From: Bacilli bacterium
Lineage (GTDB): Bacteria; Bacillota_I; Bacilli_A; RF39; UBA660
Assembly: GCA_016297695.1 (NCBI GenBank)
Contig: JAEDGC010000006.1
Span: 1-64,000, forward strand
Direction of reading: 5' to 3'
Length of the DNA stretch: 64,000 bases
Position 1 is the first letter of the stretch. Each line of letters opens with the position of its first letter. The translations under genes were made by a program, and so were the position numbers. Of the stretch, positions 54,628 to 63,481 are shown piece after piece. A model generated the notes under the pieces. It did not search any database. It saw only the letters and a program-made list of their open reading frames with translations, and was not told where the DNA came from.

Positions 54628-55298
54628 TGAAAGATGAATTAATTGTCCAAAAAGATCCAAAATCAAATGTAGCTGAAGCCCTTAGAATTGTAAGAACAAA
54701 TTTACAATTTTCAGCAGTAGATGAAAAATTAAAAACAGTTTTAGTAACATCTTCTGTACCAGGAGAAGGTAAAAGTTTTATTAGTTCAAATCTTGCAATA
54801 ACTTTTGCCCAAAATAATAGTAAGGTCTTATTAGTTGATTGTGATATGCGAAAAGGTAGATTACATAAAATCTTTAATATAAATAATGAAAAAGGATTAT
54901 CTAATTTACTTATTGATGATATTAATACAGATGTAAAACAATATATTAATAAAACAAATATTGAAAATTTATCTTTAATAACTATGGGTACTGTGCCACC
55001 TAATCCAAGTGAATTACTTGCATCTGCTAAAAACAAAGTAGTTATTCAAATGTTAAAAAATAAATTTGATTATATTATATTTGATGGAACACCAGTTACA
55101 GGATTAACAGATTCTTTAATAATGGCATCATTAGTTGATAAGGTAGTAATTGTTAGTGCTATTGGAGATATAAATGTTGAAATACTTGAAAATACTAAGC
55201 AAGCACTTATTAATGTAAATGCAAATATTGGTGGAGTTATAGCAAATAAAACACCATTAGTTAATAGCAATTATTATGGTTATTATGGAGAGAAATAA
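54627..55298 (+). CDS. cpsD: CpsD/CapB-like bacterial tyrosine kinase
   Basis: A 223-residue BY-kinase: Walker A SVPGEGKSFISSNLA, Walker A' VLLVDCDMRKGRL, Walker B FDYIIFDGTPV, and a C-terminal tyrosine cluster SNYYGYYGEK for autophosphorylation. It normally controls polysaccharide chain length. Overlaps its neighbours by one base each. Confidence 0.92.
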   Translation: MKDELIVQKDPKSNVAEALRIVRTNLQFSAVDEKLKTVLVTSSVPGEGKSFISSNLAITFAQNNSKVLLVDCDMRKGRLHKIFNINNEKGLSNLLIDDINTDVKQYINKTNIENLSLITMGTVPPNPSELLASAKNKVVIQMLKNKFDYIIFDGTPVTGLTDSLIMASLVDKVVIVSAIGDINVEILENTKQALINVNANIGGVIANKTPLVNSNYYGYYGEK

Positions 55299-56020
55299 TG
55301 ATTGAAGTTCATTCTCATTTACTTCCAAATATAGATGATGGTGTTAAAAGTTTAGAAGAAGCAATAAATACAATAAAAAAACTAGAATTATTAGGATATT
55401 CAGATGTTATTGTTACGCCACATTATATTAAAGGTACAAAATACAATGTTAACAATATAGAAAAATATAAATTATTTTTAGAATTAGAAAATAAGATAAA
55501 AAAAGAAAATATTAATATAAAATTATATTTAGGAAATGAAATATTTGTAGATGAAAATATTTTAGAAAATTTAAAAAATGGTAATTGTTGTCCGTTAAAT
55601 AATTCAAGATACGTATTAATTGAGATTCCATTAAATGATAATATAATTAATTTAAATGAAATAATATTTAAATTAAAAAGTAGAGGATTAGTTCCAATTA
55701 TAGCTCATCCAGAAAGATACTTAATTGTAAAAAAAGATTATAATATTTTAGATGAATGGATAAATAGAGGAGCATTATTACAAGTTAATTTTGAATCAAT
55801 TATGGGAAAATATGGTAATGAATCTAAAAAGGTTGTAAAACATATTTTGAAAAATAATCTTGCTACTTTAATTGGTGGAGATATTCATCATGAAGATAGT
55901 ATGTTTTTTAAAAATTTTTTAAAAAACAAAAAGAAAATTATTAAATTAATTGGTAATGAAAAATTTGAAGAGTTAACTGTATTAAACCCAACTAAGATAA
56001 TAAATAATGAAGATATTTAA
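55298..56020 (+). CDS. cpsB: CpsB/YwqE-like PHP tyrosine-protein phosphatase
   Basis: A 240-residue PHP-domain protein: VHSHLLPNIDDGVKS at the start, VTPHY, GNEIFV, AHPERY and GGDIH, the metal ligands in order. It dephosphorylates the CpsD kinase. Last gene of a three-gene unit; no glycosyltransferases or polymerase follow, so the polysaccharide it controls must be encoded elsewhere or absent. Confidence 0.9.
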   Translation: MIEVHSHLLPNIDDGVKSLEEAINTIKKLELLGYSDVIVTPHYIKGTKYNVNNIEKYKLFLELENKIKKENINIKLYLGNEIFVDENILENLKNGNCCPLNNSRYVLIEIPLNDNIINLNEIIFKLKSRGLVPIIAHPERYLIVKKDYNILDEWINRGALLQVNFESIMGKYGNESKKVVKHILKNNLATLIGGDIHHEDSMFFKNFLKNKKKIIKLIGNEKFEELTVLNPTKIINNEDI

Positions 56021-56028
56021 ATTTTAAA

Positions 56029-56059
56029 AGTAAACTTATATATTTAGTTTACTTTTTTT
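56029..56059 (+). terminator. Terminator after the kinase-phosphatase operon
   Basis: AGTAAACT paired with AGTTTACT, followed by seven T. Confidence 0.8.
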
Positions 56060-56082
56060 GCTATAATAAAGGTGGTGATTGT

Positions 56083-58650
56083 ATGAAAAAAATAATTTTA
56101 GTTGATGGTAATAATTTGCTTTTTAGAAGTTACTATGCAACTGCATATACAGGAAATATAATGAAAAATTCTAAAGGGTTTCCAACAAATGCTTTATATG
56201 GATTAGTAACTATGATTAACAAAATAATATTAGAAGAAGAACCAAGTTACATAGCAGTAGCATTTGATATAGGTAAAAATTTTAGAAAATGTAAGTATGA
56301 TTTTTATAAAGAAGGTAGACAGCAAACACCAGATGATTTAAAAAAACAAATGCCATATGCTAGAAAAATATTAAATGCTATGGGTATTAAAGCCATAGAA
56401 TTAGAACCATATGAAGCTGATGATATAATTGGAACACTTGCTAAAGAGGTTGAAAACGATGATAATTTTATTGCTACAATTGTATCTAGTGATAAAGATC
56501 TTTTACAACTTTTATCTGAACAAGTGGATATAAAATTATTAAAACAAAAAGATTATATTAGATATAATCCAACTACTTTTTATGAAGATTATAAAATTAA
56601 ACCAATTAATATGATCGATTTAAAGGCTTTAGCTGGAGATTCATCAGATAATATACCAGGGGTTAAAGGAATTGGAGAAAAAACAGCATTAAATTTATTA
56701 CAAAAATATCCAACAATTGAAGAAATTTATGAGCATATTGATGAAATAAAAGGTAAAACTCAAGAAAAATTAATAAATGATAAAGAAAATGCTTTTATGA
56801 GTAAAGAAATAGCTACTATTTATAGAGATGTACCTATTGATTTAAATCTTGAAAAATATAAATACGAAAAAAATGAAAATCAAGAATTATATGAAATATA
56901 TGAAGATTTAGAATTCTATTCCTTAATGAAATCTTTTAAAGAAAAACCAAAAGAAAAAGATTTTGATTATATTGAAGTAAATTCTATTGAAGATATAAAA
57001 TTAGAAGAAGAAATGAGTTTTTACATAGAATTAGACAATACTAATTATCATAATGGTAATATAGTAGGTATGGGATTATCTACTAAAAATAATAATTATT
57101 TTATTAAAAAAGATTTAATAAAAGATGTTATTTTTAAAATTAAAGATAAAGTATTGTATACTTTTGAAAATAAAAAAAATATAGTTTCTTTACAATATCA
57201 AAATATCATTTGTCCTGATGTAAATTACGATTTAAGTATTGCAGCTAGTTTATTAAATTATGATTTTAAAGATGATATAGCTTATCTTATGAATAAAGAT
57301 AGATATCAAGCTATTTTTTATCAAGATATTAAAGATTTTGAAAACATAGATAGTTTAAAAAAAGAGATAGTAAAAAAATCTAATTATATTTTTGGAACAA
57401 GAGATAACTATATTAATAAATTAAAAATTGAAGATGAATTTGATTTATATGAAAAAATAGAAATGCCTTTAATAAGAGTATTAGCTGATATGGAATTAAC
57501 TGGAGTTAAAGCAGATAAAAATATTTTAGATGAAATGAAAGAAGAAACTAAAATCAAATTAGATATTTTAACTAATGAAATATATAATTTAGCAGGAGTA
57601 GAATTTAATATTGCATCACCAAAACAACTTGGTGAGGTATTATTTGAACGTCTTGGACTTCCTGGTGGTAAAAAAGGAACTAAATCTTATAAGACTGATG
57701 TAAAAGTATTAAATAAATTAATTGATGTTCATCCAATAATAAAGAAAATACTTACGTATAGAAACTTAAGTAAAATTTATTCGACATATTTAGAAGGCTT
57801 AGAAAACTATATAAAAGAAGATGGAAAGATTCATACAATATTTAAGCAAAATTATACAAGAACTGGTCGATTGTCATCTATAGAACCTAATTTACAAAAC
57901 ATTCCAGCTAAAGATGAAGAAGGAAGAAAAGTTAGAAAAGCTTTTTTACCAACAAATGATTTAATTTTAAGCGTAGACTATAGTCAAATAGAACTTCGTT
58001 TGCTTGCACATATTTCAAATTCAGAAGAGTTAATAAATGCATTTATTAATGGAGAAGATATTCATACTAAAGTTGCGGCTGATATTTATGAAATTGATGA
58101 AAGCAAAGTAACAAAGAGTATGCGTTCTACAGCAAAAGCTGTAATATTTGGAATAGTTTATGGAATAAGTGGATTTGGACTTGGAGAAAATTTAGAGATA
58201 TCTGTTAAAGATGCTAAAAAATTTATTGATAAATATTATGAATTGTATCCAGGAGTTAAAACATATATGAAAGATATAGTTGATTTTGCATATGAAAATG
58301 GGTATGTTAGAACATTATTTAATAGAAAAAGAATTATAGAAGAATTAAATAATGCTAATTATATGGTTAGACAAACTGGTGAAAGAATTGCTCTTAATAC
58401 TCCAATTCAAGGAACTAGTGCAGATATAATAAAAAAAGCTATGGTTCTTGTATATGATGCCTTTAAAAAAGAAAATATTAAAACAAAAATGATTATTCAA
58501 GTTCATGATGAATTAATATTTGATGTAGTAAAGGAAGAAAAAGAAATTGTTGAAAGAATAGTAAAGGATATAATGGAAAACGTTATAAAACTTAAAGTTC
58601 CTTTAAAAGTTAGTGCTGATTATGGTATTAATTGGTATGAAGCAAAATAG
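56083..58650 (+). CDS. polA: DNA polymerase I
   Basis: An 855-residue family A polymerase. 5'-3' exonuclease domain at residues 1-290 (VDGNNLLFRSYYA, GDSSDNIPGVKGIGEKTA), a degenerate 3'-5' exonuclease region (FYIELDNTNYH lacks the DxE pair), and polymerase motifs A (LSVDYSQIELRLLAHIS, about 631), B (RSTAKAVIFGIVYGISGFGL) and C (IQVHDELIFDV, about 806). It repairs gaps and removes RNA primers. Probably without proofreading, as in Bacillus Pol I. Confidence 0.96.
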   Translation: MKKIILVDGNNLLFRSYYATAYTGNIMKNSKGFPTNALYGLVTMINKIILEEEPSYIAVAFDIGKNFRKCKYDFYKEGRQQTPDDLKKQMPYARKILNAMGIKAIELEPYEADDIIGTLAKEVENDDNFIATIVSSDKDLLQLLSEQVDIKLLKQKDYIRYNPTTFYEDYKIKPINMIDLKALAGDSSDNIPGVKGIGEKTALNLLQKYPTIEEIYEHIDEIKGKTQEKLINDKENAFMSKEIATIYRDVPIDLNLEKYKYEKNENQELYEIYEDLEFYSLMKSFKEKPKEKDFDYIEVNSIEDIKLEEEMSFYIELDNTNYHNGNIVGMGLSTKNNNYFIKKDLIKDVIFKIKDKVLYTFENKKNIVSLQYQNIICPDVNYDLSIAASLLNYDFKDDIAYLMNKDRYQAIFYQDIKDFENIDSLKKEIVKKSNYIFGTRDNYINKLKIEDEFDLYEKIEMPLIRVLADMELTGVKADKNILDEMKEETKIKLDILTNEIYNLAGVEFNIASPKQLGEVLFERLGLPGGKKGTKSYKTDVKVLNKLIDVHPIIKKILTYRNLSKIYSTYLEGLENYIKEDGKIHTIFKQNYTRTGRLSSIEPNLQNIPAKDEEGRKVRKAFLPTNDLILSVDYSQIELRLLAHISNSEELINAFINGEDIHTKVAADIYEIDESKVTKSMRSTAKAVIFGIVYGISGFGLGENLEISVKDAKKFIDKYYELYPGVKTYMKDIVDFAYENGYVRTLFNRKRIIEELNNANYMVRQTGERIALNTPIQGTSADIIKKAMVLVYDAFKKENIKTKMIIQVHDELIFDVVKEEKEIVERIVKDIMENVIKLKVPLKVSADYGINWYEAK

Positions 58651-58656
58651 TAAATT

Positions 58657-58680
58657 AAATAGTAAAATTTACTATTTTTT
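58657..58680 (+). terminator. Terminator after polA
   Basis: AAATAGTA paired with TACTATTT, loop of five, followed by T. Confidence 0.65.
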
Positions 58681-58681
58681 C

Positions 58682-58710
58682 TTTACAAAATTTAATAGTA
58701 AAGGTAATAT
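58682..58710 (+). promoter_or_regulatory. Promoter of the fifth SipW-type gene
   Basis: TTTACA, 17-nt spacer, TAATAT. Confidence 0.5.
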
Positions 58711-58738
58711 ATTATTAGGATATGGGATGTGAGTTAAT

Positions 58739-60109
58739 ATGAAAAGTAATAAATTTTTAATAAGTTTATTGGTTGTTTTGGTTATATTATTATCAGTAGT
58801 TTGTATTTCTTATTCTTATTTTACTGCTAAGGTAACAGAAAATAATAAAACAGAAACAAATATAAAGGTTAGTAATTTAGAATTGCAATTTAATGGTGTT
58901 ACCGAAATAACAGCTGATGGTATACTATTAGGAGAAAGCTTTACTAAAACTTTTAATGTTGTAAATGATACCAATAATGAATTAACATACAATATTTATA
59001 TGGAAAATATCACTAATACGATAGGTAAAGACTTAGTTTATAGTTTAAAAGATGATGATAAAGAAATTGTAACTGAAAAATCTATGCCTAGTACAGCAGA
59101 CAAAAAATACTTGCTAAAGAAATTAACAATTTCAGGAAATACTACAGTAAATTATACAATGACAGTTACTTTATTAAATAAAGAAGATGAAGATCAAAGT
59201 GACTTAATGGGTAAATCATTTAAGGGAACTTTAGGAATTGACACATTACAAGTTCCAACTGTAGTAACAGTATTAAAAGCATCTAATGAGGCAATGCCTT
59301 CGACTACTTTAAATTTTAGTCAATCAAGTAGTGATTCTAATGGAAATGGTTTATATTTCTTAAATTCTACAAAAAATGATGCTTATCCAATATATTTTTA
59401 TCGTGGAAATATAAATAATAATAATTTAAAATTTGCAGGCTTTTGTTGGAAAATAGTAAGAACAACATCTACTGGAGGAATAAAAATAGTATATAATGGT
59501 AATCCAGATGAAAATGGTTACTGTTCAAATACAACAGGTGAAAATACAGTTTTAACTTATGGAATATATGGTCAATCAACATCATATAAATCATCAACAG
59601 GTGTTAATTCTAATGTTAAGGGAACACTTGATACTTGGTATTATTCAAATATAATTAAATATCAATCTTTTTTAGAAGATACTATTTATTGTAATGATAG
59701 AACTTCAACGTTTGCAAGCAGATTGAGTTCAAATGATGAACCATTACTAACATGTAATGATGAAGATTCATTTACTGTTTCTGATGAGAATGGAAATGGA
59801 TTATTGGATTACCCAATTGCGTTGTTATCAGCTGATGAAATGAAATTAGCAGGATTTAGTAGTAATAATAGCACGCATTCATATTTGTATAATGCTTTAA
59901 ATAATTGGACAATGACGCAGGCAAAATCAAGCTCTTATGTCATATATACAAATAATCAATATTTATTAGTTAATGGAAATACTACTGGCGGATATTCTGG
60001 AGGAGTTGAAAATACAAGTTATGCGATAAGACCAGTTGTTTCTTTAAATAGAAATGTTGAATTAGGTGGAACTGGAACAGCAGATGATCCATATATAATA
60101 ATAGAGTAG
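58739..60109 (+). CDS. SipW-type surface protein with C-type-lectin-like C terminus, no diversification mark
   Basis: A 456-residue paralogue of the 6893 protein. The same order is seen: hydrophobic segment ending SYSYFTAKVTENNKTET, LLGESFTKTFNVVND, then CWKIVRTTSTGGIKIVYNG, LEDTIYCNDR, YPIALLSADEMKLAG and a final IRPVVSLN. Its last 120 bases have the same AT-rich codon style as the rest, unlike the 6893, 13684 and 38848 genes, so it looks like a non-diversified relative. It lies between polA and mutM. Confidence 0.78.
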   Translation: MKSNKFLISLLVVLVILLSVVCISYSYFTAKVTENNKTETNIKVSNLELQFNGVTEITADGILLGESFTKTFNVVNDTNNELTYNIYMENITNTIGKDLVYSLKDDDKEIVTEKSMPSTADKKYLLKKLTISGNTTVNYTMTVTLLNKEDEDQSDLMGKSFKGTLGIDTLQVPTVVTVLKASNEAMPSTTLNFSQSSSDSNGNGLYFLNSTKNDAYPIYFYRGNINNNNLKFAGFCWKIVRTTSTGGIKIVYNGNPDENGYCSNTTGENTVLTYGIYGQSTSYKSSTGVNSNVKGTLDTWYYSNIIKYQSFLEDTIYCNDRTSTFASRLSSNDEPLLTCNDEDSFTVSDENGNGLLDYPIALLSADEMKLAGFSSNNSTHSYLYNALNNWTMTQAKSSSYVIYTNNQYLLVNGNTTGGYSGGVENTSYAIRPVVSLNRNVELGGTGTADDPYIIIE

Positions 60110-60127
60110 ATTAAATATCTACTTTTT
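60105..60127 (+). terminator. Terminator after the fifth SipW-type gene
   Basis: AGTAGAT-TAAAT-ATCTACT overlapping the stop, followed by five T. Confidence 0.7.
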
Positions 60128-60163
60128 AAATTTTATGATAAAATAATAAAAAGGAATGATATT

Positions 60164-61006
60164 ATGCCAGAAATTGCAGAAGTAGAAACAGTAAGAAATA
60201 CATTAAAGAAAAATATTTTACATAAAAAAATAGTAAAAGTTGATATATACTATTCTAAGATGATTGAATCAAATATAAATGACTTTAAAAATAATTTAAT
60301 TAATGATGAATTTATTGATATAAAAAGAATTGGTAAATGGTTAATATTCGAATTAAAAGATTATTATTTACTAAGTCATCTTCGTATGGAAGGTAAGTAT
60401 TTTATTAAAGATGTTACTCAACCATTAGCTAAACATGAGCATATAGTAATTACTTTTTCCGATAATACTGATTTAAGATATCATGATACGAGAAAATTTG
60501 GTAGAATGAATTTAATAAAAAAAGATGATATTAATAATGTAGATGCTTTAAATAAGCAAGGATATGAGCCAAATTCAAAACAGTTGACTAAATCTTATTT
60601 ATATAATAAAATATGCAAGAAAAATTTGGCTATTAAAACTCTTTTACTTGATCAAACTATAATTAGTGGTTTAGGTAATATATATGCTGATGAAGTTTTG
60701 TTTGAAAGTGGTATAAATCCTTTAAAAAAAGGTAATGAAATAACTTTAGATGAATGTCAAAAAATAATAGATGCTTCTAGTTCGATTATTAAAAAAGCAA
60801 TTGAATGTGGTGGTACAACTATTAGAAGTTATACCTCTTCATTAGGAGTTATAGGACATTATCAGGATTATTTAAAGGTACATAAAAGAGAATCTGAAAA
60901 ATGTTACAAATGTGGCAATTTAATAAAAAAAATTAAAGTAAATGGTAGAAGTACATACTATTGTGAAATATGTCAAAAAAATACTAAAAAACACGGAGGT
61001 AAATAA
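60164..61006 (+). CDS. mutM: Formamidopyrimidine-DNA glycosylase MutM (Fpg)
   Basis: A 280-residue protein. Catalytic Pro2-Glu3 (MPEIAEVETVR, a variant of MPELPEVET), RIGKWLIFEL with the catalytic Lys, LDQTIISGLGNIYADEVLF (H2TH region), and a C-terminal zinc finger CYKCGN...CEICQKN. Removes 8-oxoguanine. Overlaps the obg start by one base. Confidence 0.95.
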   Translation: MPEIAEVETVRNTLKKNILHKKIVKVDIYYSKMIESNINDFKNNLINDEFIDIKRIGKWLIFELKDYYLLSHLRMEGKYFIKDVTQPLAKHEHIVITFSDNTDLRYHDTRKFGRMNLIKKDDINNVDALNKQGYEPNSKQLTKSYLYNKICKKNLAIKTLLLDQTIISGLGNIYADEVLFESGINPLKKGNEITLDECQKIIDASSSIIKKAIECGGTTIRSYTSSLGVIGHYQDYLKVHKRESEKCYKCGNLIKKIKVNGRSTYYCEICQKNTKKHGGK

Positions 61007-62280
61007 TGTTTGTAGATGAAACTGTTATAAAAGTTATTGCAGGTAAAGGTGGAGATGGATGTACATCTTTTAGACGTGAAAAATATATTGAAATGGGCGG
61101 ACCAGATGGTGGAAATGGTGGTAAAGGTGCCGATATCATTTTTGTCGTAGATAAAGGTCTTAGAACATTAGTTGATTTAAGATACAATAAAACAATAAAA
61201 GGTGATAAAGGTGTAAACGGAAAAGGAAGTAATAGAAATGGTGCAAATGCTAAAGATGTAATTATAAAAGTACCAGAAGGAACTACTATTTATGATATGG
61301 ATACAAATTTAGTTATTGCCGATTTAACTAAAGATAAAGAAGAGTTTATTGTAGCTCATGGAGGACGTGGTGGTCGTGGAAATCGTGCATTTGCAACACA
61401 ACAAGAACCAGCACCAAAAATGAGTGAATACGGTGAACCAGGAGAGTATCGTAAAATTAGATGTGAATTAAAAGTAATGGCAGATGTTGGATTAATTGGA
61501 ATGCCAAGTGTTGGTAAAAGTACATTATTGTCAGCTATTAGTGGAGCAAAACCTAAAATTGCTGAATATCATTTTACAACTTTAAGTCCAAATCTTGGGG
61601 TTGTAAAAGTTAAAGATGGTAGAAATTTTGTAATCGCTGATTTACCTGGATTAATTGAAGGAGCTGCAGATGGTTTAGGACTTGGACATAAGTTTTTAAA
61701 ACATGCTATGCGTACAAGAATACTTGCTCATGTAATTGATATGGGTTCATATGAAGGAAGAAATCCAATTGAGGATTATAAAACTATTAAAAGTGAATAT
61801 GAAAGATTTAGTGATAAATTAAAAAATAAATTAGAAGTAGTTATTGCTAATAAATCAGATTTGCCTAATTTTGAAGAAAATTTAGCTTTATTTAAAAAAG
61901 AATTTCCAAATACAAAAGTATTTCCAATTTCAGCTAAAAACGGTGATGGTCTAGAGGAATTAATTATTTATCTTGCAGATGAACTTGATAAAATAGAAAT
62001 TAATAATATTTATGATGAAAATGAATTTGAATCGTTTATTATGTATAAATTTCAAGATGAAAAACCATATACTATCACTAAAGATGACGATGTATGGGTT
62101 ATTAAAGGAGCTGAAATTGAAAAACTATTTAAGATGACTAAATTTACAGAAGATGAATCAGTATTAAGATTCGCTCGTAAATTAAGAGGTATGGGTGTAG
62201 AAGATGAACTTGAAAAAGCTGGTGCTAAACGTGGAGATGATGTTCAAATTCTAGATTATATGTTTACATTTAAAGATTAA
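61006..62280 (+). CDS. obg: Ribosome-associated GTPase Obg (CgtA)
   Basis: A 424-residue protein: glycine-rich Obg fold at residues 1-158 (GGDGCTSFRREK, GGNGGKGADI, HGGRGGRGNRAF), G domain with G1 GMPSVGKST (about 165), DLPGLIEGAADGLGLG and NKSD, and a C-terminal OCT domain (VWVIKGAEIEKLFKMT, about 350-424). It links ribosome assembly and stress signalling. Terminator after it. Confidence 0.96.
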   Translation: MFVDETVIKVIAGKGGDGCTSFRREKYIEMGGPDGGNGGKGADIIFVVDKGLRTLVDLRYNKTIKGDKGVNGKGSNRNGANAKDVIIKVPEGTTIYDMDTNLVIADLTKDKEEFIVAHGGRGGRGNRAFATQQEPAPKMSEYGEPGEYRKIRCELKVMADVGLIGMPSVGKSTLLSAISGAKPKIAEYHFTTLSPNLGVVKVKDGRNFVIADLPGLIEGAADGLGLGHKFLKHAMRTRILAHVIDMGSYEGRNPIEDYKTIKSEYERFSDKLKNKLEVVIANKSDLPNFEENLALFKKEFPNTKVFPISAKNGDGLEELIIYLADELDKIEINNIYDENEFESFIMYKFQDEKPYTITKDDDVWVIKGAEIEKLFKMTKFTEDESVLRFARKLRGMGVEDELEKAGAKRGDDVQILDYMFTFKD

Positions 62281-62303
62281 AATCACACTTATGTGTGATT
62301 TTT
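62279..62303. terminator. Bidirectional terminator between obg and the DUF192 gene
   Basis: AATCACAC-TTAT-GTGTGATT with T on the right and A on the left, between convergent genes. Confidence 0.85.
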
Positions 62304-62314
62304 AATATTAAATT

Positions 62315-62644
62315 TTAATCTATTTTTATAATGAGCTTGTTATTCATTCCAATGAATTTTGAATAACCTTGAGGTAATTCCAAAATACTTGTTTCATTAA
62401 TTTTGTTATTAATCTTAATAATTCTATTTTTATCTAAATTTTCATATTTATAAATTACTATATTGTTTTTATCAAGTCCAATAATATCTATTTTTTCTTT
62501 CATAAAGAATGTATGGATTGAATTACATTTTTTAAAAAGCATTCCATAAGAAATATTTTTCTTTCCCATAAGACCAAGAAAGCGTTCTTCAAAAGTAATA
62601 GCTTCTTTTATTTCTAATTTTTTATTATTTATAAGTATATACAT
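62315..62644 (-). CDS. DUF192 family protein
   Basis: A 109-residue protein on the minus strand. DUF192 signatures: ERFLGLMGKKN, MLFKKCNSIHTFFMKEKIDII (key part IHTFFMKEKIDII) and ELPQGYSKFIG. Function unknown. ATG 62644 has AGGTGAAA upstream and is preferred to GTG 62653. No signal peptide. Confidence 0.88.
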   Translation of the reverse strand: MYILINNKKLEIKEAITFEERFLGLMGKKNISYGMLFKKCNSIHTFFMKEKIDIIGLDKNNIVIYKYENLDKNRIIKINNKINETSILELPQGYSKFIGMNNKLIIKID

Positions 62645-62684
62645 AAATTTCACCTAATACAATTATATTATAAAATATATATAT

Positions 62685-62713
62685 TTGTTAGGAAAAAATA
62701 TCTGTGCTATACT
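62685..62713 (+). promoter_or_regulatory. Promoter of the amidotransferase-like gene
   Basis: TTGTTA, 17-nt spacer, TATACT, followed by AAAGGTGAT. Confidence 0.6.
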
Positions 62714-62734
62714 ATATTTACAAAGGTGATAAAA

Positions 62735-63481
62735 ATGGATGATAAAATAGTAGTTGGAATTTTACCTCAAATTAAATTAAAGCTTGATGATAATCCATAT
62801 AATGATAAATATGAGTTTTTAGATTTATATAGTAAAGCAATAATTGAATGTGGTGCTATACCTGTAGGAATATGTTTAAATAATGGAAAATTAGATTACG
62901 CATCTTTAGAAATTTGTGATGCTTTTATTCTTCCTGGGGGAAATAGAGTAGACAGATGTTATTATGAAACTATATCTTATTGTCTTAAAACAAATAAACC
63001 ATTGTTAGGTATTTGTCTAGGATTTGATGGTATGGCAATATTTAGTATGGTTTTAGAAAATTTAAAAGAATATTCTGCAGATGCATTCATAGAAACTTAT
63101 AAAAAATTAAAAGAAAAAAATGATGAAACACTTCTTGAAAAAATTTTAAGTCCTAATATACATGGAGATGTAAAAGTAAATTATGATAATGTTGATGATG
63201 CTAGACATGAAATAAAAATAATTGATAAAAATTCTATTTTATATGATATTTTTAAAAAAGAAAAATTAAATGTTGTAAGTTTACATAACTATAATCCAAA
63301 ATGGATAGGTAAAGATTTTAAAATTACTGCAAAAGCAAAAGATGGAGTAATAGAAGCTATTGAATTTAAAGATAATAAATATTTTATACTAGGAGTTCAC
63401 TGGCATCCTGAGTGGGATGATGATAGATTATTGTTTAAAAAATTAATTGAAGAAGGAAAATTAAGAAAATATGGAAAATAA
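62735..63481 (+). CDS. Class I glutamine amidotransferase-like hydrolase (peptidase C26, PuuD-like)
   Basis: About 248 residues. Nucleophile Cys in LLGICLGFDGMA, the oxyanion region FILPGGNRVD, and catalytic His/Glu in GVHWHPEW. Members hydrolyse gamma-glutamyl-GABA or related gamma-glutamyl bonds. ATG 62735 with AAAGGTGAT upstream is preferred to GTG 62726. It overlaps the next gene by 11 bases; a carboxypeptidase neighbour suggests a peptidoglycan-peptide or gamma-glutamyl salvage role (inference). Confidence 0.85.
   Translation: MDDKIVVGILPQIKLKLDDNPYNDKYEFLDLYSKAIIECGAIPVGICLNNGKLDYASLEICDAFILPGGNRVDRCYYETISYCLKTNKPLLGICLGFDGMAIFSMVLENLKEYSADAFIETYKKLKEKNDETLLEKILSPNIHGDVKVNYDNVDDARHEIKIIDKNSILYDIFKKEKLNVVSLHNYNPKWIGKDFKITAKAKDGVIEAIEFKDNKYFILGVHWHPEWDDDRLLFKKLIEEGKLRKYGK

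Noticed and set aside
59900..60060. Variable repeat in the 58739 gene
   Set aside because: The C-type-lectin-like end keeps the AT-rich, A-ending codon style of the rest of the gene; no GC-rich NNY island is seen.
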